Shown: positions 1-8,581, counted from the first letter of the stretch. The stretch is 64,000 bases of DNA from Salegentibacter salinarum (GCF_900168115.1 NZ_FUZC01000010.1:104997-168996), one strand, 5' to 3'. Numbers and translations are program-made. Notes: a model not told the origin generated them from the sequence alone.

Positions 1-632
1 AGTTCTTCTGCATTTTTAATACTCACAATTGTATCCTGGGGAGAATGCATTATTAGAATTGATTTTTTAAGATCTGCCAGGTAAGGTTTTAATTCGTGTT
101 TTGCGATATCGTCAAGGAACTGTTTTTTAATCTTAAAAGGCCTTCCGCCAATATTTACCTGTGCTTCGCCGTTTTTCTCAATTTCTTCTACATTATTTTG
201 AATTAAATGCTGAACGTGGGCGGTGGTTGAAGGTGCTGCTATGGTGGTAACCGCTTTAACCGATTTCAATTGCTTTGCTGCAAATAAAACGGCCGCACCG
301 CCCAACGAATGTCCAATTAAAAGGCTGGGTACTTTAAATTCCTGCTCTAAATAAGTTGCAGCAGCCAGAAGATCCTGAATATTCCCTGAAAAATTACTTT
401 CTGAGAATTCTCCTTCGCTTTCTCCCAGTCCTGTAAAATCGAAACGTAAAACCCCATAACCGTTTTGCGCCAGAGTTCGACTGATATTTTTTGCAGCAAA
501 AAAATTTTTATTACAGGTGAAGCAATGGGCGAAAAGCACAAAATTATGAGGATCCTGGTTAAACGGCAGTTCTAAATAACCGGATAAATCGTCTCCATTT
601 TTATTCTTAAAGTTCACTTTTTCAGTTTTCAT
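1..632 (-). CDS. alpha/beta hydrolase domain protein, probably the N-terminal half of a hydrolase-OsmC fusion (partial)
   Basis: The frame opens with ATG at 632 on the minus strand and stays open to the window edge, giving about 210 residues without a stop. It has an alpha/beta-hydrolase fold: an oxyanion-type segment FAHCFTC near residue 34, DFTGLGES near 65, and the nucleophile elbow GHSLGG with Ser109; HSPQDTIV near 197 probably carries the acid residue. The conserved HCFTCNKNF, NVEEIE and NIGGRPF stretches are what I recall from the Bacteroidota bifunctional alpha/beta hydrolase/OsmC proteins (about 400 residues), so an OsmC peroxiredoxin-like domain is expected just outside the window. 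That fusion is inferred. A soluble cytoplasmic location is likely, as there is no signal peptide. Confidence 0.75.
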   Translation of the reverse strand, partial: MKTEKVNFKNKNGDDLSGYLELPFNQDPHNFVLFAHCFTCNKNFFAAKNISRTLAQNGYGVLRFDFTGLGESEGEFSESNFSGNIQDLLAAATYLEQEFKVPSLLIGHSLGGAAVLFAAKQLKSVKAVTTIAAPSTTAHVQHLIQNNVEEIEKNGEAQVNIGGRPFKIKKQFLDDIAKHELKPYLADLKKSILIMHSPQDTIVSIKNAEE

Positions 633-680
633 CTATAAGTTTTTATTCAAGGTACAAATTGTTTGGCAACGGCTGAAACA

Positions 681-734
681 AAAAAGCTGATTGAAATTCA
701 AAAATCAATTCTTTGAAAATTCAATCAGCTTTTT
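681..734 (-). terminator. intrinsic terminator of the DUF1080 operon
   Basis: Perfect 15-bp stem (arms at 681-695 and 720-734) with an A-rich flank that reads as a T-run on the minus strand. It lies 20 bases past the stop of the DUF1080 gene, so it ends the five-gene minus-strand operon and separates it from the hydrolase gene. Confidence 0.8.
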
Positions 735-753
735 AATAAAGAGAGATTACTGC

Positions 754-1533
754 TTATTCCAGTTCCCTTATTTTTATGTTTCTAAACCACACTTTATCAC
801 CGTGGTCCTGCAAAGCAATATGGCCTTCTCTATCTTTTCCAAAATTCTCCCAGTCTTTAAATTTTGAATTTTCTACCATTTTACTCCATTCTTCGCCGTG
901 AACCGGGAATTCATTGACCAAAGTTTCGTTTAATCTAACTGAGCCTTTGTTGGTTTTGTGATTAATTCTAAGAACGGTTTTGTTCCATTCCCCTGCATTT
1001 TTGGTTTTGTCTTCGCTAGGGGGCATCATATCGTAAAGAGCACCTGCCTGTCTAACTTCACCATTCTTGGCATCAGGGTGCAAGTCATTATCCAAAACCT
1101 GAATTTCAGGACCGGTTAAATAAGGTTCAGAAAATTCTTCACTTTCCTGAACGCCCCACATAACTCCGCTATTTCCTCCTTCTGAAATTTTCCATTCCAG
1201 GGAAAGTTCAAAATTAGTATAGGTTTTTTCTGAAATTAGATTCTCAGAACCTTCACGTTCTCCTTCAGCAGGAGTAAAAGCAAGTACACCATCTTCTACC
1301 TGCCACTGGTTTGAAATTGAATCGGCGTTAAAGGCTTTCCAACCATCAAGATTGTGCCCATTAAACAGTTCGGTATAATTTTCATCGTTATTAGGCATTG
1401 CTGTAGTGTCATTTGCTGCATCAGCTTCATAGGCCTCTTTTGCCTCCTGAGCTTCTCTATCAGACTTATTATCAGATTTACAGGCGCTGGCCATAACTGC
1501 AGCCGATACTAAAATTAAACTTATTTTCTTCAT
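754..1533 (-). CDS. DUF1080 lipoprotein (3-keto-disaccharide hydrolase/lyase family)
   Basis: 259 residues. The signal peptide ends in the lipobox ASAC (Cys18), and the acidic linker that follows is typical of an exported Bacteroidota lipoprotein. From about residue 53 a single DUF1080 (3keto-disac_hyd, PF06439) domain of concanavalin-like fold fills the protein: ELFNGHNLDGW at its start, GGNSGVMWG in the middle, GPEIQVLDN after it and VWFRNIKIREL at the C-terminus. Characterised relatives cleave glycosides whose sugar has first been oxidised at C3. It is the last gene of an operon with two TIM-barrel isomerases, a Gfo/Idh oxidoreductase and a permease, and the divergent GMC dehydrogenase could supply the 3-keto substrate. 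The family call is firm; the substrate is unknown. Confidence 0.88.
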   Translation of the reverse strand: MKKISLILVSAAVMASACKSDNKSDREAQEAKEAYEADAANDTTAMPNNDENYTELFNGHNLDGWKAFNADSISNQWQVEDGVLAFTPAEGEREGSENLISEKTYTNFELSLEWKISEGGNSGVMWGVQESEEFSEPYLTGPEIQVLDNDLHPDAKNGEVRQAGALYDMMPPSEDKTKNAGEWNKTVLRINHKTNKGSVRLNETLVNEFPVHGEEWSKMVENSKFKDWENFGKDREGHIALQDHGDKVWFRNIKIRELE

Positions 1534-1548
1534 TCTATATCTATATGA

Positions 1549-2604
1549 TTAATTAATTCCTAAGATTCGTTTTAATTTCTGTTGGTCAATTTCGCTTCCC
1601 GCGAAATCGTCAAATTTCTTTTGGGTAGCTTCAATAATATGACTTTGAATAAAGGGAGCTCCCTCTCGAGCGCCCTGATCTGGCGATTTAATACAGCATT
1701 CCCATTCCAGAACCGCCCAAACATCACAACCATATTCGGTTAATTTAGAAAAAATGGTTTTAAAATCTACCTGGCCATCTCCGGGATGTCTATATCTGCC
1801 CGCTCTATCTATCCAATCACCATAACCACCAAAAGAACCTTTTTTTCCGGTAGGATTAAATTCGGCATCTTTTACGTGGAACATTTTAATAAATTCATGA
1901 TAATGATCTATATATGAAATATAATCTAATTGCTGCAGCACAAAATGGCTGGGATCGTACAATAAATTAACCCGCTTGTGATTATTGGTCGCTTCCAGGA
2001 ATCGTTCAAAAGTAATTCCGTCATGAAGGTCTTCTCCGGGATGAACTTCGTAACAAACATCTACGTTTTGTTCATCAAATTCATTTAGAATAGGCATCCA
2101 GCGTTTTGCAAGCTCCTGGAATCCCATTTCAACCAAACCTTCCGGTCTTTGCGGCCAGGGGTGAGCGGTATGCCACAACAGAGAACCGCTAAATGTACCA
2201 TGCACATCAAGTCCGAAATTACGGCTTGCACGGGCGGCACTCTTCATTTGTTCTACGGCCCATTCGGTCCTGGCTTTTGGATTGCCTTTAACTTCATCTG
2301 GCGCAAAATTATCGAACATGGTATCGTAAGCCGAATGAACCGCCACAAGTTGTCCCTGTAAATGGGTACAAAGCTCGGTGATTTCCAGACCGTAGGATTC
2401 TACTTTACCTTTAATTTCGTCACAATAATCTTTGCTTTCCCCGGCTTTGGTTAAATCTATTAAGGCCGTTTCCCAGGTTGGGATTTGAATTCCTTTATAT
2501 CCTAAATCTGCCGCCCATTTGCATAATCCATCTAAACTGTTGAATGGTGCTTTGGTGTCCATAAATTGAGCTAAATAAACCGCAGGTCCTTTTACTGTTT
2601 TCAT
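1549..2604 (-). CDS. sugar phosphate isomerase/epimerase family TIM-barrel protein (cytoplasmic)
   Basis: 351 residues, no signal peptide, so cytoplasmic. It belongs to the xylose-isomerase-like TIM-barrel family (AP_endonuc_2). The expected metal and substrate ligands are visible: Glu186 (CYEVHPGED), Asp217 and His220 (LLYDPSH), His243 and Asp246 (FHVKDAE), and Glu300 (AVLEWE). It starts 12 bases after the stop of the Gfo/Idh gene and is followed 15 bases later by the DUF1080 gene. In such loci these proteins epimerise or isomerise keto sugars; the reaction here is inferred from context. It differs from the lipoprotein TIM-barrel at 5033, suggesting separate cytoplasmic and periplasmic steps. 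Confidence 0.85.
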   Translation of the reverse strand: MKTVKGPAVYLAQFMDTKAPFNSLDGLCKWAADLGYKGIQIPTWETALIDLTKAGESKDYCDEIKGKVESYGLEITELCTHLQGQLVAVHSAYDTMFDNFAPDEVKGNPKARTEWAVEQMKSAARASRNFGLDVHGTFSGSLLWHTAHPWPQRPEGLVEMGFQELAKRWMPILNEFDEQNVDVCYEVHPGEDLHDGITFERFLEATNNHKRVNLLYDPSHFVLQQLDYISYIDHYHEFIKMFHVKDAEFNPTGKKGSFGGYGDWIDRAGRYRHPGDGQVDFKTIFSKLTEYGCDVWAVLEWECCIKSPDQGAREGAPFIQSHIIEATQKKFDDFAGSEIDQQKLKRILGIN

Positions 2605-2616
2605 CTTGTTAAATTT

Positions 2617-3756
2617 TTATGCGTCTATTTTTATCCAAACATTTCCTTTAGCGTGAGACTCTACTACTTTTTCTATAAAGTTCATTCCGCGTATACCGTC
2701 TTTCATTGTAGGGAATTCCGCGGGATGATATTTTTCACCATTAATTGCGCGAGCAACTCCTTTGTAAATGTTTCCCATGGAATCAAAGATTCCTTCAGGA
2801 TGTCCCGGAGGCAGTTTAGTACCGTCCAAAGACAGCGCCGAATTATAATCGTGACCGGGTTTTAAAACCTTCATAGGTTGCCCGTCTTCTAATTTATAAA
2901 GATAATTTGGGTTTTCCTGTTCCCATTTTAAGCCGGCTTTCTTTCCGTAGATCTTTACGGCAAAGTTATTTTCCTCCCCGGTAGCGATCTGGCTTGATCT
3001 AAGCACTCCTTTTACAAATTCTGAAAAACGTAGAAGCACGGTACCGTCCACATCCAGTTTATTATCTGAATATACATAATTCAAGTCGGCTAAAAGTTCT
3101 TTTAACTCCAGGCCGGTTACATATTCAATCATATCAAAAGCGTGAGTGCCAATATCTCCAATACAACAACTTATACCAGCTTTCTCGGGATCAAGACGCC
3201 AAATACTGTTTCTTTCTTCCTTATTGTGAATTATTGGATTTATCCAGCCTTGGTAATATTGAACGTCTATCTTTTGAATTTCGCCAAGCTCCCCGGCAGC
3301 GATCATTTCTTTCATTTGCCGAATCATGGGGTAACCGGTATAGGTGTAGGTTACCGCAAAAACCGTTTTAGATTTTGTGAGGGTCTCTTCAAGGATTTTG
3401 GCTTCTTCGTAAGTAGTGGTCATTGGCTTTTCACAGATTACGTGAAAACCGTTCTCCAAAAGTTGTTTTGCCATTGGAAAATGCAAGAAGTTCGGAGTAA
3501 GAATAGAAACTGCTTTTATACGGTCCTCTTCCGGCAATTTTGCCTCTTCCGCAATTAAATGGTCCAGGTCTTTATAAACCCTATCGGTTCCAATGCCAAG
3601 TTCTTCGGCAAACTCCTGACTTTCTTTTAATTCTGCATTAAAAACTCCGCCTACAAATTCAAATTTATCATACATAGAAGATGCTACACGATGTAGCACC
3701 CCGATAAGGGAATCTCCACCGCCGCCTAATACTCCTAATTTTATTTTTTTACCCAT
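2617..3756 (-). CDS. Gfo/Idh/MocA family NAD(P)-dependent oxidoreductase
   Basis: 379 residues from the ATG at 3756. A longer frame begins at 3789, but that would overlap the permease gene, and the Rossmann fold begins at once after MGKKIK, so I take the internal start. Visible features: the nucleotide-binding GVLGGGGDS (residues 8-16), the EKP motif at 109-111 carrying the family lysine, and DIGTHAFD (201-208) with the catalytic-type histidine. It has no signal peptide and is cytoplasmic. Family members oxidise or reduce sugars and inositols at ring carbons; next to a DUF1080 gene a 3-keto-sugar reductase or dehydrogenase is likely. Third gene of the operon; substrate unproven. Confidence 0.87.
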   Translation of the reverse strand: MGKKIKLGVLGGGGDSLIGVLHRVASSMYDKFEFVGGVFNAELKESQEFAEELGIGTDRVYKDLDHLIAEEAKLPEEDRIKAVSILTPNFLHFPMAKQLLENGFHVICEKPMTTTYEEAKILEETLTKSKTVFAVTYTYTGYPMIRQMKEMIAAGELGEIQKIDVQYYQGWINPIIHNKEERNSIWRLDPEKAGISCCIGDIGTHAFDMIEYVTGLELKELLADLNYVYSDNKLDVDGTVLLRFSEFVKGVLRSSQIATGEENNFAVKIYGKKAGLKWEQENPNYLYKLEDGQPMKVLKPGHDYNSALSLDGTKLPPGHPEGIFDSMGNIYKGVARAINGEKYHPAEFPTMKDGIRGMNFIEKVVESHAKGNVWIKIDA

Positions 3757-3778
3757 ATTTAAGTAATTTTTTGATTGG

Positions 3779-5014
3779 TTATATTTCAATATCTTTTTTG
3801 GCTATTTTTTCATCTTTAAAGAAAATAGCAAATAATATAAGAACTACAAATGCAAATGCTGCCGGGAAAATCCAAATTTCTTCCCAACTATGGCTGCCAT
3901 CGGCGTTTAAGTACATATCGCTTACCTGCCCGGCTACCCAGAAACCAATAAGCATCCCCACACCATAAGTGGCCAAAGTAATTAAGCCCTGTGCCGCACT
4001 TTTAATTTTTGGCCCCGCTTTGGAATCGGTATAAATTTGTCCGGAAACAAAGAAAAAGTCATAGCAAATTCCGTGAAGTGCAATTCCTATTATTAACATA
4101 AAAGCAAGCTCCCCGGTATCACCGTAGGCAAAGAGCAAATATCTAACCGTCCAGGCCAGCATTCCCGCGAGTATTGTTATTTTAAATCCGAATTTTTTAA
4201 AGAAGTAAGGAATAAGCAATAGGAATAAAGCTTCAGATACCTGGCCAATAGTCATTTTTCCAGTAGGATCTTCCATTCCTATTTCAGAAAGGAACGGGTT
4301 CGCGTTTTGATAATAAAATGCCAACGGAATGGATATTAAAATGGAAGAAATAAAGAAAATCAAGAAGTTTTTTCCTTTAAGTAAACTAATAGCTTCCAGT
4401 CCTAAGATATCTGAAATAGAAACTTTTTCACCTTTGCTGCTTGGTGGGGTTTTAGGTAAGCTAAAGCTAAATAAACCCAAGACAGCAGATGCTACTGCAG
4501 CCATTAAAAATGTGTAACGTAGCATTCCCTCAGAACGACCTTCAGCTGAATCCCAGGCAAAAACAAAACTTATTATTAGTCCTGAGATAATCCAACCCAT
4601 GGTTCCAAATACACGAATACTGGAAAATTGTTTGGATGGATCTGACATTTGAAAAAATGAAATAGAATTTACCAAAGCAAGGGTTGGCATATAGATAATC
4701 ATATACCCTAAAACATAAGGATAAAAATTGCTGAAATCTTCTGCCTGAAACATCATATAGAGCAACAAGGCACCAATTAGGTGTAGCACTCCAAGGATTC
4801 GTTCGGCATTAAAAAACCGGTCGGCAATTAGCCCAATAATAAAGGGAGCTACAATTGCTCCCCAGGATTGAGTAGAAAAAGCCATAGCCGTTTGTGCGCC
4901 CGAGGCATCTAAATTTTGTGGTAAAAATGTACCTAAAGTTACAAACCACCCACCCCAAATAAAGAATTCGAGGAACATCATGGTTGATAGCTGAAATCTG
5001 GTTAAACTTTTCAT
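3779..5014 (-). CDS. MFS transporter of the nucleoside:H+ symporter (NupG) type
   Basis: 411 residues with about twelve hydrophobic segments and no cleavable signal. The N-terminus (FLEFFIWGGWFVTLGTFLP) and the GLIADRFF loop match the Nuc_H_symport family. In Bacteroidota, members of this family often sit in sugar-catabolic clusters with Gfo/Idh and TIM-barrel genes rather than nucleoside genes, so the cargo here is more likely a keto sugar, hexose or cyclitol made in the periplasm. It lies 18 bases downstream of the lipoprotein TIM-barrel gene and 22 bases before the oxidoreductase start. It would be the inner-membrane link between the periplasmic and cytoplasmic steps. Confidence 0.82.
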   Translation of the reverse strand: MKSLTRFQLSTMMFLEFFIWGGWFVTLGTFLPQNLDASGAQTAMAFSTQSWGAIVAPFIIGLIADRFFNAERILGVLHLIGALLLYMMFQAEDFSNFYPYVLGYMIIYMPTLALVNSISFFQMSDPSKQFSSIRVFGTMGWIISGLIISFVFAWDSAEGRSEGMLRYTFLMAAVASAVLGLFSFSLPKTPPSSKGEKVSISDILGLEAISLLKGKNFLIFFISSILISIPLAFYYQNANPFLSEIGMEDPTGKMTIGQVSEALFLLLIPYFFKKFGFKITILAGMLAWTVRYLLFAYGDTGELAFMLIIGIALHGICYDFFFVSGQIYTDSKAGPKIKSAAQGLITLATYGVGMLIGFWVAGQVSDMYLNADGSHSWEEIWIFPAAFAFVVLILFAIFFKDEKIAKKDIEI

Positions 5015-5032
5015 TATCTTCTGTAGCTTCTC

Positions 5033-6046
5033 TTAATTATTGTTGCTGTTTAATTTGCGGCCGACTTCTATTAAAAGTTCTTTAGTGGCTTTAATACCTT
5101 CTTCTGGTGATAAATTTTCGCCTTCATATTCTACCCCAATAAAACCGGTGTAACCCGCATCCTGAACAATTTTTAATATTCTTTCATAATCAAGGCTGGT
5201 TTCTTCACCTTCTTCATTAAAGTCATAAGATTTTGCGCTAACCGCTTTTGCATGGGGCATCATTTCTTCTATCCCCTGGTATTTTGGGTATTCTTCTACA
5301 CATTTTGCTTCCCAGCGTTCTCCGCCTTCTCTTTTAAGGCAAAAATTACCAAAATCGGGTAGGGTACCGCAATTTTCCATATTTACATCTTCAATTACTT
5401 CTACAAGTAGCGCAGCGTCAGAAGAAAGATAACCGTGATTTTCCACTAAAACATTTATATTTTTTTCAGCAGCATATTCGCTAAGTTCTTTTAAACCTTT
5501 GGCAGCTGAAGCTTTCCATTCATCAGGTTCTTCACTTCCAAAAAGATTAACTCTTATAGAGTGGGCGCCTAAAAAGTTAGCAGCATCTACCCATTTTTTA
5601 TGATTTTCAACGGCTTTTTTTCGTTCTGCCTGGTTTGGACTGGCTAATTCGCCTTCACCATCAACCATAATGAGAACATTCTCTACATTAAATTCTTCGC
5701 TTTTTGCTTTTAAAGTATCCAGCATTTTTTTCATTGCTTCTTCAGGATTATTGGCTTCGCTTATGCGTTGGCCATAAAAACTGCTAACATATTCGATACC
5801 CTCAAAACCCATTTGGTTTGCTTTTTCAGCAAAATCCATTGGATCTAATTCACCGGCAAAAATGGGTTCATTAAGAGACCATTGTGCGAGAGAAAGTTTA
5901 AAAAATGGCTCAGCATTTTTTTCGATTTTAACTTCAGCAGTTGTTGCGTTGTCTTTTTCAGCTTTTTGATCTTTACAGGAAAAAAATCCGAAGGAGATAA
6001 AAAGGAATAAAAAATAGTAAGAAAGTTTGGTTGGTCTTAGGTTCAT
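5033..6046 (-). CDS. exported lipoprotein, sugar phosphate isomerase/epimerase-like TIM barrel
   Basis: 337 residues. The hydrophobic signal ends in FFSC (Cys24), a lipobox, followed by a charged linker. From about residue 48 it is an AP_endonuc_2-type TIM barrel: FKLSLAQWSLNE, GFEGIEYVS, the glutamate in VLVENHGYLS, the aspartate in TLPDFGNFC, and FIGVEYEGE near the end. It is the first gene of the five-gene minus-strand operon. Being exported, it should act in the periplasm or on the membrane face, on the product of the GMC dehydrogenase or the DUF1080 lyase. That role is inferred; only the fold and export are visible. Confidence 0.83.
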   Translation of the reverse strand: MNLRPTKLSYYFLFLFISFGFFSCKDQKAEKDNATTAEVKIEKNAEPFFKLSLAQWSLNEPIFAGELDPMDFAEKANQMGFEGIEYVSSFYGQRISEANNPEEAMKKMLDTLKAKSEEFNVENVLIMVDGEGELASPNQAERKKAVENHKKWVDAANFLGAHSIRVNLFGSEEPDEWKASAAKGLKELSEYAAEKNINVLVENHGYLSSDAALLVEVIEDVNMENCGTLPDFGNFCLKREGGERWEAKCVEEYPKYQGIEEMMPHAKAVSAKSYDFNEEGEETSLDYERILKIVQDAGYTGFIGVEYEGENLSPEEGIKATKELLIEVGRKLNSNNN

Positions 6047-6146
6047 AAAATACGTTTAAGAGTTACTGGAATGTGATTTTACTGATAGTTTAAGATCTTA
6101 AAAGTATACTTTTTTTTAAAGAAGCAAAATTATAACCATAAATTTA

Positions 6147-6154
6147 TATATTTG
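6147..6154 (+). promoter_or_regulatory. candidate -7 promoter element of the GMC gene
   Basis: TATATTTG fits the Bacteroidota -7 consensus TAnnTTTG exactly and lies 41 bases before the GTG start. I see no convincing -33 TTG at the right spacing. On the other strand CAAAATTA (6125-6132) gives TAATTTTG, a possible -7 box for the divergent operon. Confidence 0.4.
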
Positions 6155-6195
6155 GAGGCATTCGATTAACTAAATTATTAATTAATTATAGTACA

Positions 6196-7899
6196 GTGAG
6201 CAATTATTATGAAAAAGACACTTATGATGCAATAGTCGTAGGTACAGGAATTAGCGGTGGTTGGGCTGCAAAAGAGCTTAGTGAAAAAGGATTTAAAACC
6301 CTTGTGCTTGAACGTGGACGTATGGTAAAACATATTGAAGATTATCCAACGATGAATGATGATCCCTGGGATTATAAATATAAAGGACAATTAACCCGGA
6401 AAGAAGAAAAACGCCAGCAAAAACAAGCACGTACCGGTTATACCACTAATAAAGCAAGCGCACATTGGTTTGTAGACGATGTTAAGCATCCTTATAATGA
6501 AGTAAAAAGATTTGACTGGATGCGTGGTTATCACGTTGGTGGTAGATCTATTATGTGGGGACGTCACAGCTACCGTTTAAGTGATTTAGATTTTACTGCA
6601 AATAAAGAAGATGGGTACGGTGTAGACTGGCCAATTCGTTATAAAGATATTGCACCCTGGTATGATTATGTTGAATCGTATATTGGTGTTAGTGGTGAAA
6701 ACCTAGGATTAAGTCAATTACCTGATGGAAAGTTTCTTCCCCAAATGCCGCTAAATTGCGTTGAAGATCACCTTAAAAAAAGCATGGCCGAGAATTTTAG
6801 TGACGGCCGGGTGTTAACTGCAGGTAGGGTTGCGCATATTACGGGTGATAAAGAATTTGAAGGTCGTTCCAGTTGTCAGTTTAGAAACCGTTGTATTAGG
6901 GGTTGTCCTTACGGAGCTTATTTTAGCAGTAACTCTTCTACATTACCGGCGGCAGAGCGAACCGGCAATATGACTTTAAGGCCTAATTCTGTGGTAAATC
7001 AGGTAATCTACGATCCTGAAACCAAATTGGCTACAGGCGTAAAAGTTATAGATACCGAAACTAAAGAGGAAATAGAATTTAAAGCCAACGTTATTTTTCT
7101 TTGCGCTTCTGCAATTGCTTCTACAAGCATCCTGATGCAATCAAAATCTGATAGATTTGAGGAAGGTTTGGGGAACGATAGTGGAGAACTTGGCCATAAT
7201 GTAATGGATCACCATTTTAAAGCCGGAGCATCAGGAAAATATGATGGTTTTGAAGATCAATATTATAAAGGAAGAAAGCCTAACGGAATCTATTTACCAC
7301 GTTTTAGGAATATAAATGGAAGCGATAATTTAGGATTTACCCGTGGTTATGGCTACCAGGGTGGTGCGAGCCGTGGAGACTGGAGCGAAGGCATTGCTGA
7401 AGCTTCCTATGGGAAAGAATTAAAAGAAGCAATCGTAAAGCCGGGAGGCTGGACTATGGGCTTGATGGGCTTTGGTGAAACTCTGCCTTACCACGAGAAT
7501 AAAATGACCCTTGATTACGATAAAACCGATGAATGGGGCTTGCCAACAATAACTTTTGATGCAGAGTTTAAGGAAAATGAACTTCAAATGAGAAAGGATA
7601 TGGTAGACCAGGCGGTAGAAATGTTGGAAAAAGGCGGATTTAAAGATGTGCAAGGTTATGATGATATTGGCGCACCGGGACTTGGAATTCACGAAATGGG
7701 AACTGCCAGAATGGGTAGGGATCCTAAAACTTCGGTTTTAAACGGAAACAACCAGGTGCACGCTGTTCCTAATGTATATGTTACCGATGGTTCTTTTATG
7801 ACCTCTGCAGGGTGCCAGAACCCGTCTTTAACTTATATGGCAATGACTGCGAGGGCAGCGGACCACGCTTCTAAAAACTTTAAAAAATCTAACGCTTAA
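6196..7899 (+). CDS. GMC family FAD oxidoreductase, large subunit of a sugar dehydrogenase
   Basis: 567 residues from a GTG start; there is no in-frame ATG before the FAD-binding fold. The dinucleotide motif VVGTGISGGWAAKEL begins near residue 14, with the Glu of LERG at 39. The C-terminal half has HEMGTARMG (His499) and GCQNPSL (Asn542), the usual GMC catalytic His/Asn pair. Cys227, Cys233 and Cys237 form C-x5-C-x3-C, the spacing that binds a [3Fe-4S] cluster in bacterial FAD-dependent glucose dehydrogenase. It has no signal peptide, but the next gene, 11 bases on, encodes a Tat-signal small subunit that could carry it across the membrane. Probably oxidises sugars or glycosides in the periplasm; the substrate is not known. 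Confidence 0.88.
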   Translation: MSNYYEKDTYDAIVVGTGISGGWAAKELSEKGFKTLVLERGRMVKHIEDYPTMNDDPWDYKYKGQLTRKEEKRQQKQARTGYTTNKASAHWFVDDVKHPYNEVKRFDWMRGYHVGGRSIMWGRHSYRLSDLDFTANKEDGYGVDWPIRYKDIAPWYDYVESYIGVSGENLGLSQLPDGKFLPQMPLNCVEDHLKKSMAENFSDGRVLTAGRVAHITGDKEFEGRSSCQFRNRCIRGCPYGAYFSSNSSTLPAAERTGNMTLRPNSVVNQVIYDPETKLATGVKVIDTETKEEIEFKANVIFLCASAIASTSILMQSKSDRFEEGLGNDSGELGHNVMDHHFKAGASGKYDGFEDQYYKGRKPNGIYLPRFRNINGSDNLGFTRGYGYQGGASRGDWSEGIAEASYGKELKEAIVKPGGWTMGLMGFGETLPYHENKMTLDYDKTDEWGLPTITFDAEFKENELQMRKDMVDQAVEMLEKGGFKDVQGYDDIGAPGLGIHEMGTARMGRDPKTSVLNGNNQVHAVPNVYVTDGSFMTSAGCQNPSLTYMAMTARAADHASKNFKKSNA

Positions 7900-7910
7900 T
7901 TATCAGGATT

Positions 7911-8555
7911 ATGAATAGAAGACAGGCATTAAGAAACATAGGACTTGGAGCGGGGGCTATTATTGTAGGTCCCAGTACATTAAGCCTTTTGCAAAGCTGT
8001 AAAAATGATCCTTCTTATAACTGGGAACCCACTTTTTTAAGCGCTTCTAACGGATTTGCGTTAAAACAGGTTTTAGAAGTTATTATTCCAACAACTGATA
8101 CTCCGGGTGCAGAGGATTTAAATATAGCCGAATTTATAGATTCTTATATGGAAGAGGTTGCTCCTGAAGACAGACAGGAGAAATTCAAACAATCGGCCGA
8201 TGCTTTTTCCAGGGCTTTCAAAAATGAATTTGATAAAGACGAAGGTGAAGGTAGTGCGGAAGAATATGAGCAAATTGTAGCAAAATACCTTAGAGCAACA
8301 CCTTCAGAAAGAGATGAAATAGCTAAACGAAATACAGAAACCCAGGATCCGCAGGATAAAGATCAGGAAGTGACTTTAGATGCTGATGCAGGTACTTTAG
8401 CTTATTTAGAAGAAGTGAGAAGTATGGGAATTTGGGCTTACAAAACCAGTGAACAAATAGGGGAAGAAGTAATGTGGTACGATCCAATTCCAGGGGAGTA
8501 CATTCCTTGTGGCCCCTTAGACGAACTGGGCGGCGGCAAGGCTATGTCGCTTTAA
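7911..8555 (+). CDS. gluconate 2-dehydrogenase subunit 3 family protein, Tat-exported lipoprotein
   Basis: 214 residues. The N-terminus MNRRQALRNIG carries a twin arginine (Arg3-Arg4), followed by a weakly hydrophobic region and a lipobox LQSC (Cys30). The remainder is an acidic, mostly helical domain typical of gluconate 2-dehydrogenase subunit 3. In fructose and glucose dehydrogenase complexes such small subunits carry the Tat signal and bring the folded FAD subunit with them. It is directly downstream of the GMC gene. The cytochrome c subunit often found with these pairs is absent from the window, so the electron acceptor is unknown. Confidence 0.85.
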   Translation: MNRRQALRNIGLGAGAIIVGPSTLSLLQSCKNDPSYNWEPTFLSASNGFALKQVLEVIIPTTDTPGAEDLNIAEFIDSYMEEVAPEDRQEKFKQSADAFSRAFKNEFDKDEGEGSAEEYEQIVAKYLRATPSERDEIAKRNTETQDPQDKDQEVTLDADAGTLAYLEEVRSMGIWAYKTSEQIGEEVMWYDPIPGEYIPCGPLDELGGGKAMSL

Positions 8556-8581
8556 GTTTTAGGTAGTATTAGGATAATTAT

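Noticed and set aside
3142..3558. A 138-codon plus-strand frame
   Set aside because: It is the antisense of the Gfo/Idh gene, whose motifs are intact.
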